From Acholeplasmataceae bacterium UBA5617 (GTDB lineage: Bacteria; Bacillota_I; Bacilli_A; Acholeplasmatales; Acholeplasmataceae), in the NCBI GenBank assembly GCA_002424575.1, contig DIKN01000034.1, forward strand, positions 1-5,828: DNA of 5,828 bases, read 5' to 3'. This document shows, piece by piece, positions 1 to 3,837 of this stretch (positions are counted from its first letter, which is position 1; each line of letters begins with the position of its first letter). The notes under the pieces are model-generated. The model was given only the letters and a program-made list of their open reading frames with translations. It was not told where the DNA came from and did not search any database. Position numbers and translations under genes: made by a program.

Positions 1-2424
1 ATGACCGCAGATAAACAACATAAGAAATCAGCGAGAATCGTCGGGGAAGTCATCGGTAAGTATCACCCACATGGCGATTCTTCCGTATACGATGCGATGG
101 TACGTATGGCACAGTCATTCAATTACCGTATGCCTTTGATCGATGGTCATGGGAACTTCGGTTCAGTCGATGGTGATGGTGCGGCTGCTATGCGGTATAC
201 CGAAGCGAGAATGTCAAAGATTGCTGGCGAACTCGTCCGCGACTTAGAAAAGAATACGGTCGATTATGTCGACAACTACGATGGCTCAGAACATGAACCC
301 TCGGTTCTTCCTTCACGTTACCCTAATTTACTCGTTAACGGATCAACCGGTATTGCAGTCGGTATGGCAACGAATATTCCACCGCATAACTTAGGTGAAG
401 TAATCGATGGCATGATTGCTTATATGGATAACAATCAGATTACCGTGTTAGAGCTCATGCAATTCATCAAAGGACCCGATTTCCCAACAGGGGGTCAAAT
501 CCTTGGCATATCCGGTCTAAGACAGGCGTATGAAACGGGTCGTGGCATCATCGCAAACCGTGCCACAGCAGAAATCGTCACTCATAAAAATAAACAAGCG
601 ATCATTGTCACCGCGATTCCTTATGCGGTCAATAAGACAACATTAATTGAACGGATTGCAGAAATTGCAAAAGAAAAGATTGTTGAAGGCATCACCGATT
701 TACGCGATGAATCCAATCGTAAAGGCATGCGCATTGTGATTGAACTCAAACGCGATGTCAATCCGCACGTCATGCTTAACAATCTCTATAAGCATACACA
801 ACTCCAACAATCCTTTGGGTTTAACATGATTTGCTTGGTGAAGGGTCAACCTCAAATGGTGACCTTAAGAGATTTGCTCAAACACTATTTGGATCACCAA
901 ATCGAAGTTATTCAACGCCGTACGGTTTACGATCTTGAAAAAGCAGAAGCAAGACAACACATTTTAGAAGGTCTTGTCACCGCTTTACACGATGTTGATC
1001 ATGCAATTGAGATCATTAGAGCATCGAAGACTGGTGATGAGGCACGCGATGCACTTATTGCAACCTATCATCTTTCTGATATCCAAGCACGCGCCATTTT
1101 GGACATGAGACTCCAACGTTTGACCGGTATGGAAATTGAAAAGCTTGAAAATGAACTCGTTGAATTAACAGTCAAAATTAAAGATTATAAAGGCATCATT
1201 GAAAGCGAAGATCGCAAGCTTCAAATCATTCGTCAAGAACTACTTGAAATTAAAGCGAACTACGCAGATGCACGTATGACAGAAATCAATTTGCATGAAG
1301 ATTTAAGTATCGAAAACGAGTCATTAATTCCGGTTGAAGATGTCATCATAACTGTGACAAACAACGGTTACATCAAGCGGATGAATGTCGATCACTATAA
1401 GAGCCAAAATCGTGGTGGTGTAGGCATGTCTGGCATCAAGGTTCATGAAGACGATTATGTCGAACATATCCTGATGACATCAACACACGATTACCATCTC
1501 TTCTTTACGAATAAAGGTCGCGTGTATAAGATCAAAGGATACAAGATTCCTGAGGGATCAAGACAGTCCAAAGGATTACCTATTGTCAACTTGCTTGAGT
1601 TCCAAAAGGATGAAAAATTGGCATCATTTACAAACGTCAAAGACTTTGAAGCAGGCGATGCGTATCTAACATTTATTACGAAGAAAGGTATCATTAAACG
1701 CACACCGATTAATGAGTATGCAAACATTCGCACCAATGGCATTAATGCGATTAATTTACGCGAAGACGATGAATTATTAAGCGTTGCATTAACGGATGGT
1801 AAGAAAGAAATCATCTTAGGTGCATCGAACGGTAAGGCCATTCGTTTTGATGAAAATGATGCACGTGCGATGGGTCGCACAACCTCGGGTGTTCGTGGCA
1901 TGGACCTCGGTGAACATGATGAAGTTGTTGGCGTTGCAATCATCGACAACGATCAACAAGAAATCCTTGTTATTACCGAAAATGGCTTTGGTAAGCGAAC
2001 AATCGTTGAAGAATATCGTAAGCAAATTCGTGGGGGTAAAGGTGTGAAGACACTGAATGTCACCGTGAAAAATGGCAAACTTTCAACCCTTCGTACCGTC
2101 AGTGATGACCAAGATTTAATCGTTGTTTCTGATAAGGGTGTTGTCATGAGAACTCATGTGGATCAAATCTCACAGACCAAACGTGCAACACAAGGTGTTC
2201 GCATCATTCGCTTACGCCCTGATCATAAAGTCTCGACGATTGCTCTTGTTCCACGCCAAGAAGAAATGGAAGAAGATCTTGTCGAAGAACAAGCTTTTGT
2301 GCAAGAATCACTCATGGTGAACGAACCTAAAAAAGTCATTCAAGCCGTTGATTTAGCACCCGATGAAGTCGAAGAAGAAATCGAAGAAAAGGTTACAACC
2401 GATTCACTTTTTGATGAAGAATAA
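1..2424 (+). CDS. gyrA: DNA gyrase subunit A (5'-truncated by window edge)
   Basis: GyrA is the cleavage/religation and DNA-wrapping subunit of the A2B2 type IIA topoisomerase that introduces negative supercoils. The first base is an ATG, but by comparison with known GyrA this Met is internal (the GMTADK-like segment before KKSAR), and about 56 N-terminal codons lie upstream. Visible features: the quinolone-determining segment HPHGDSSVYD (22-31), with the susceptible-type Ser27 and Asp31 (E. coli Ser83/Asp87); catalytic Tyr66 in AAAMRYTE (E. coli Tyr122); NLLVNGSTGIAVGMATNIPPHN ending near residue 130; and the coiled-coil/gate motif LDMRLQRLTG (367-376). A six-bladed C-terminal pinwheel runs from about 450 to 750, with GyrA-box-like motifs QNRGGVG (469-475, blade 1) and QIRGGKG (675-681, blade 5). 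An acidic tail covers about 752-807. The GyrA-type GNFGSVDGDGAAAMRYTE rather than the ParC-type sequence excludes topoisomerase IV. gyrB would be expected upstream but lies outside the window. Confidence 0.97.
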   Translation: MTADKQHKKSARIVGEVIGKYHPHGDSSVYDAMVRMAQSFNYRMPLIDGHGNFGSVDGDGAAAMRYTEARMSKIAGELVRDLEKNTVDYVDNYDGSEHEPSVLPSRYPNLLVNGSTGIAVGMATNIPPHNLGEVIDGMIAYMDNNQITVLELMQFIKGPDFPTGGQILGISGLRQAYETGRGIIANRATAEIVTHKNKQAIIVTAIPYAVNKTTLIERIAEIAKEKIVEGITDLRDESNRKGMRIVIELKRDVNPHVMLNNLYKHTQLQQSFGFNMICLVKGQPQMVTLRDLLKHYLDHQIEVIQRRTVYDLEKAEARQHILEGLVTALHDVDHAIEIIRASKTGDEARDALIATYHLSDIQARAILDMRLQRLTGMEIEKLENELVELTVKIKDYKGIIESEDRKLQIIRQELLEIKANYADARMTEINLHEDLSIENESLIPVEDVIITVTNNGYIKRMNVDHYKSQNRGGVGMSGIKVHEDDYVEHILMTSTHDYHLFFTNKGRVYKIKGYKIPEGSRQSKGLPIVNLLEFQKDEKLASFTNVKDFEAGDAYLTFITKKGIIKRTPINEYANIRTNGINAINLREDDELLSVALTDGKKEIILGASNGKAIRFDENDARAMGRTTSGVRGMDLGEHDEVVGVAIIDNDQQEILVITENGFGKRTIVEEYRKQIRGGKGVKTLNVTVKNGKLSTLRTVSDDQDLIVVSDKGVVMRTHVDQISQTKRATQGVRIIRLRPDHKVSTIALVPRQEEMEEDLVEEQAFVQESLMVNEPKKVIQAVDLAPDEVEEEIEEKVTTDSLFDEE

Positions 2425-2429
2425 TGGCT

Positions 2430-2459
2430 AAAGCACATCCCCAAGATGTGCTTTTTTTT
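2430..2459 (+). terminator. Intrinsic terminator of gyrA
   Basis: A perfect 10-bp stem AAAGCACATC (2430-2439) / GATGTGCTTT (2445-2454) encloses the 5-nt loop CCCAA. It runs into eight consecutive T (2452-2459) and starts 5 nt after the gyrA TAA. This is a textbook Rho-independent terminator on the + strand. The minus-strand reading has only a short T run, so it is mainly one-directional. Confidence 0.93.
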
Positions 2460-2464
2460 GCATG

Positions 2465-2490
2465 AAAAAAGGGATTATAACGATCCCTTT
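2465..2490 (-). terminator. Intrinsic terminator of the HTH/TPR regulator, overlapping its stop codon
   Basis: Read on the minus strand, an 8-bp stem AAAGGGAT / ATCCCTTT (2490-2483 and 2475-2468) with a 7-nt loop is followed by T residues down to 2465. Three of the six T also close the stem. The TAA stop of the regulator (2477-2475) lies at the loop/3'-arm junction, so the last codons of the gene form the 5' arm. With the gyrA terminator a few bases away, it separates two convergent transcripts. The stem is modest in GC, so efficiency may be moderate. Confidence 0.72.
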
Positions 2491-3416
2491 ATCATTCTAT
2501 TTTCGATATAGTTTTTCGCAAATTCATGAAAATGAATTGGCCAATCGTTTTCAACAAGTTTTCTAAAACGCTCATAGCGAACAGAGGACCCTTCGGTTTG
2601 AAGCATCGTATAACATTGAAATAAAGATTTCTCATAAGCATCTTGCTCACCCAAATAATAATGAGCGAGCGCTTTAAAATAATAGATGAAATCAAGAAGA
2701 TAAAAAATCTTCCATTCCAAGTTATATTTGATCGCTTTGTCACAAATCTCAATCACTTTTTGATACTGCTTATGTCTTCCATAATATTGAGCAAGTCGCT
2801 GCAAAACATAGGTGAGCATCTTCTCATTTTGCCCTGAGTAAATCAACGTTGGATTATCTGCCATCAGTGTCAATCGATCAGCTATCATGTCGTGTTCTGA
2901 AAAACATGATACGTTTACGAGTGATGATAAAATGGTAATTTCGAAGGTGGTTAAAACTTTTCGTTTCATGATTTCAGGGTAACCCATGAGCTCAAGTGTT
3001 CGTTTAACATACTCTTCTTCTTTTATTTTTCCAGTTTGTAAATCGAGGTGATCAACCGCATTCATATAGAGGAGTTTTGTACCCTCATCCCGCACCTTTT
3101 CGAGAGGATGATCTTTCATAAATTGAAGGGCTGAAGCGTGATCGCGATTAGCAACCATATTATAAAAATCGATAATTGTTCGCGCTTCTTTGATCTTTTC
3201 TGCTTCAAATTCGAGCATCAAAATGGCTGTGCGATAACCTAAACGCTGTGAAAAAAGATTGATGACTTCTTGAGGAAGATAACTTGTACCGTTGAGATAA
3301 CGACGAAATTGTCGAAGCGAAATGATGCCTTCGACGAATTCTTCTTGTGTCATATGTTGTTCAAAACGCAAGCGATCAAAATATCGCGCAAGTTCTTGAG
3401 AATACCTGATATCCAT
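2475..3416 (-). CDS. HTH (XRE-type) transcriptional regulator with TPR-like C-terminal domain, Rgg/PlcR-like
   Basis: A 313-aa predicted cytoplasmic DNA-binding protein. Residues about 7-61 form an XRE-type helix-turn-helix: LRFEQHMTQEEFVEGI leads into the recognition-helix region SLRQFRRYLNG (33-43), then an EVINLFSQRLGY helix. The rest is all-helical with TPR-like pairs, clearest at 201-232 (YVLQRLAQYYGRHKQYQKVI then CDKAIKYN) and 239-273 (YYFKALAHYYLGEQDAYEKSL). This architecture and length match RRNPP/Rgg-type regulators, whose TPR domain binds a short peptide in known members; no ligand can be inferred here. A TTG 12 nt further upstream is also open, but it overlaps the ribosome binding site, so the ATG at 3416 is preferred. 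The gene converges on gyrA and diverges from the LtaS-like gene across a repeat-rich 421-bp region. No signal peptide or TM segment is seen. The precise subfamily and target genes are unknown. Confidence 0.87.
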   Translation of the reverse strand: MDIRYSQELARYFDRLRFEQHMTQEEFVEGIISLRQFRRYLNGTSYLPQEVINLFSQRLGYRTAILMLEFEAEKIKEARTIIDFYNMVANRDHASALQFMKDHPLEKVRDEGTKLLYMNAVDHLDLQTGKIKEEEYVKRTLELMGYPEIMKRKVLTTFEITILSSLVNVSCFSEHDMIADRLTLMADNPTLIYSGQNEKMLTYVLQRLAQYYGRHKQYQKVIEICDKAIKYNLEWKIFYLLDFIYYFKALAHYYLGEQDAYEKSLFQCYTMLQTEGSSVRYERFRKLVENDWPIHFHEFAKNYIENRMIKGSL

Positions 3417-3420
3417 GTAA

Positions 3421-3426
3421 ACCTCC
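3421..3426 (-). promoter_or_regulatory. Ribosome binding site fixing the regulator start
   Basis: Minus strand GGAGGT (3426-3421) is a near-perfect Shine-Dalgarno. The core GGAGG is followed by 5 nt (TTTAC) and then the ATG at 3416. It decides between this ATG and the in-frame TTG at 3428, because the TTG immediately precedes and overlaps the Shine-Dalgarno itself. Confidence 0.88.
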
Positions 3427-3514
3427 AATGGGACATTTTTGCCCTACACAACATCTTTTTTTCACGCTATCCTATACACAGGAAGGTGATTGACATGCAT
3501 GATGAAGCGGGGGA

Positions 3515-3540
3515 CGTGACATCCATGATGGATGTTCACG
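3515..3540. repeat. 26-bp near-perfect palindrome (operator-like)
   Basis: The left arm CGTGACATCCAT (3515-3526) and right arm ATGGATGTTCACG (3528-3540) are complementary over 12 bp, with one extra T in the right arm and a single central G. So short a centre is more typical of a dimeric protein-binding site in DNA than of an RNA hairpin, although an RNA form with a slightly opened loop is possible. It sits about 100 bp upstream of the regulator start and contains two of the CATCCAT copies, one in each orientation. Confidence 0.6.
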
Positions 3541-3639
3541 ATGGCTTTTGGATGTGTGGGGAACCTGAGTTGTTTATCATCTCAGTAAACCTCATTCCAG
3601 TAGACCATCCATCGTCTTGACATCTCCTATCCAGGGGGG

Positions 3640-3691
3640 ACAGTTTCATCCATCTATTATAACATAAAGTGAAAGCGATGGAGGAAACTGT
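3640..3691. repeat. 15-bp inverted repeat with 22-nt spacer
   Basis: The left arm ACAGTTTCATCCATC (3640-3654) pairs with the right arm GATGGAGGAAACTGT (3677-3691) at 14 of 15 positions; the only mismatch is A3648 with G3683. On the + strand the right arm continues into T residues to 3695, and these could form G-U pairs with the GGGGGG at 3634-3639. The + transcript would therefore resemble a long intrinsic terminator with a weak 5-U tail. On the minus strand the spacer carries an extended -10 promoter, so the repeat could instead be an operator straddling that promoter. No T run supports termination on the minus strand. Confidence 0.6.
3656..3664 (-). promoter_or_regulatory. Extended -10 promoter, probably for the HTH/TPR regulator
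   Basis: On the minus strand, TGTTATAAT (3664-3656) is a consensus TATAAT with the TG extension one base upstream. No good TTGACA-like hexamer lies at the usual distance; the bases there read CCTCCA with a 17-nt spacer. An extended -10 can work without one. Transcription would start near 3649 and leave a leader of about 230 nt before the regulator ATG, running through the palindromes. No better promoter was seen closer to the gene. Confidence 0.42.
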
Positions 3692-3731
3692 TTTTGGGGG
3701 GAATACTAAGTAGAGGGATCAGGTTCTTTCA

Positions 3732-3758
3732 TGCCTGCGCTGCGTGAGCCTACGGGCA
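3732..3758 (+). other. Compact GC-rich hairpin of unknown role
   Basis: TGCCTG (3732-3737) pairs with CGGGCA (3753-3758), including one G-U pair. Inside it GCT (3739-3741) pairs with AGC (3747-3749) around a GCGTG loop. It is not followed by a T run, so it is not an intrinsic terminator. It lies just upstream of the predicted promoter of the LtaS-like gene, so it would not be in that mRNA unless transcription starts further upstream. It could be a chance fold. Confidence 0.25.
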
Positions 3759-3777
3759 CACATATTCATCCATAATC

Positions 3778-3807
3778 CATACATCTCTATGCAAAATGGG
3801 TTATAAT
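3778..3807 (+). promoter_or_regulatory. Predicted promoter of the LtaS-like gene
   Basis: A consensus -10 TATAAT lies at 3802-3807. The best -35 is weak, CATACA at 3778-3783 with an 18-nt spacer. The start would be near 3814, giving a leader of about 24 nt with the ribosome binding site inside it. The CATCCAT copy at 3767-3773 lies directly upstream of the -35, and the degenerate AATCCAT overlaps it. Promoter strength probably depends on an activator or is low. Confidence 0.48.
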
Positions 3808-3822
3808 ATGAAATATCCGGCG

Positions 3823-3830
3823 AAAGGGGG
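3823..3830 (+). promoter_or_regulatory. Ribosome binding site of the LtaS-like gene
   Basis: The purine tract AAAGGGGG (3823-3830) precedes the ATG at 3838 by 7 nt. It is G-rich rather than the canonical AGGAGG, so pairing with the anti-Shine-Dalgarno would include a G-U pair. It supports the ATG at 3838 as the start, and the first TM segment follows immediately. Confidence 0.75.
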
Positions 3831-3837
3831 AACAGGC

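Larger units (their letters stand above)
3520..3773. repeat. Dispersed CATCCAT heptamer, five copies
   Basis: CATCCAT occurs on the + strand at 3520-3526, 3606-3612, 3647-3653 and 3767-3773, and in inverted form (ATGGATG) at 3528-3534. A degenerate AATCCAT follows the last copy (3774-3780). Chance expectation for a 7-mer on two strands of about 250 bp is well below one. Two copies build the 26-bp palindrome and one lies inside the left arm of the 15-bp inverted repeat. The pattern is compatible with repeated sites for a DNA-binding protein. The divergent HTH regulator is the obvious candidate, by inference only. Confidence 0.5.
3417..3837. other. 421-bp divergent intergenic region rich in inverted repeats
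   Basis: No convincing long gene lies here. Compared with the flanking genes the + strand is rich in G runs (near 3509-3513, 3558-3561, 3634-3639, 3696-3701). The region contains several inverted repeats and a repeated 7-mer, listed separately, plus two short alternative pairings: CTGAG/CTCAG (3565-3569/3581-3585) and GTTTA/TAAAC (3572-3576/3586-3590). These overlap in a way that makes them mutually exclusive. A 41-codon open frame at 3495-3620 (+) has a plausible Shine-Dalgarno but no recognisable family; it is discussed in the findings. No tRNA, rRNA, known riboswitch core or insertion-sequence end was recognised by eye. Confidence 0.7.

Noticed and set aside
1..3. ATG at the first base as the true gyrA start
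   Set aside because: GyrA families have about 56 further residues before this point, including the start of the winged-helix region. The Met matches the internal G-M-T segment of homologs, and no upstream RBS can be seen.
64..93. Quinolone-resistance substitutions in GyrA
   Set aside because: The equivalents of Ser83 and Asp87 are Ser27 and Asp31, the susceptible-type residues.
1491..1949. Antisense open frame of 152 codons inside gyrA
   Set aside because: It lies opposite a strongly conserved gyrA region, has no recognisable domain, and is explained by gyrA codon use. The same applies to the shorter frames at 1816-2025, 1820-2047 and 1953-2147.
3426..3428. TTG as start codon of the regulator
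   Set aside because: It overlaps the Shine-Dalgarno GGAGG that is perfectly spaced for the ATG at 3416.
3490..3622. Two TTGACA hexamers (3490-3495 and 3617-3622) as -35 boxes of + promoters
   Set aside because: No TATAAT-like hexamer lies 16-18 bp downstream of either copy. The next -10-like sequence, near 3655-3663, is about 32 bp from the second.
3555..3780. Known riboswitch, SRP RNA, 6S RNA or T-box in the intergenic region
   Set aside because: None of the conserved cores recalled for these RNAs (for example the T-box GGUGG element or the SRP GGAAGGAAGCAGCC loop) is present. A covariance search would be needed to exclude rarer classes.
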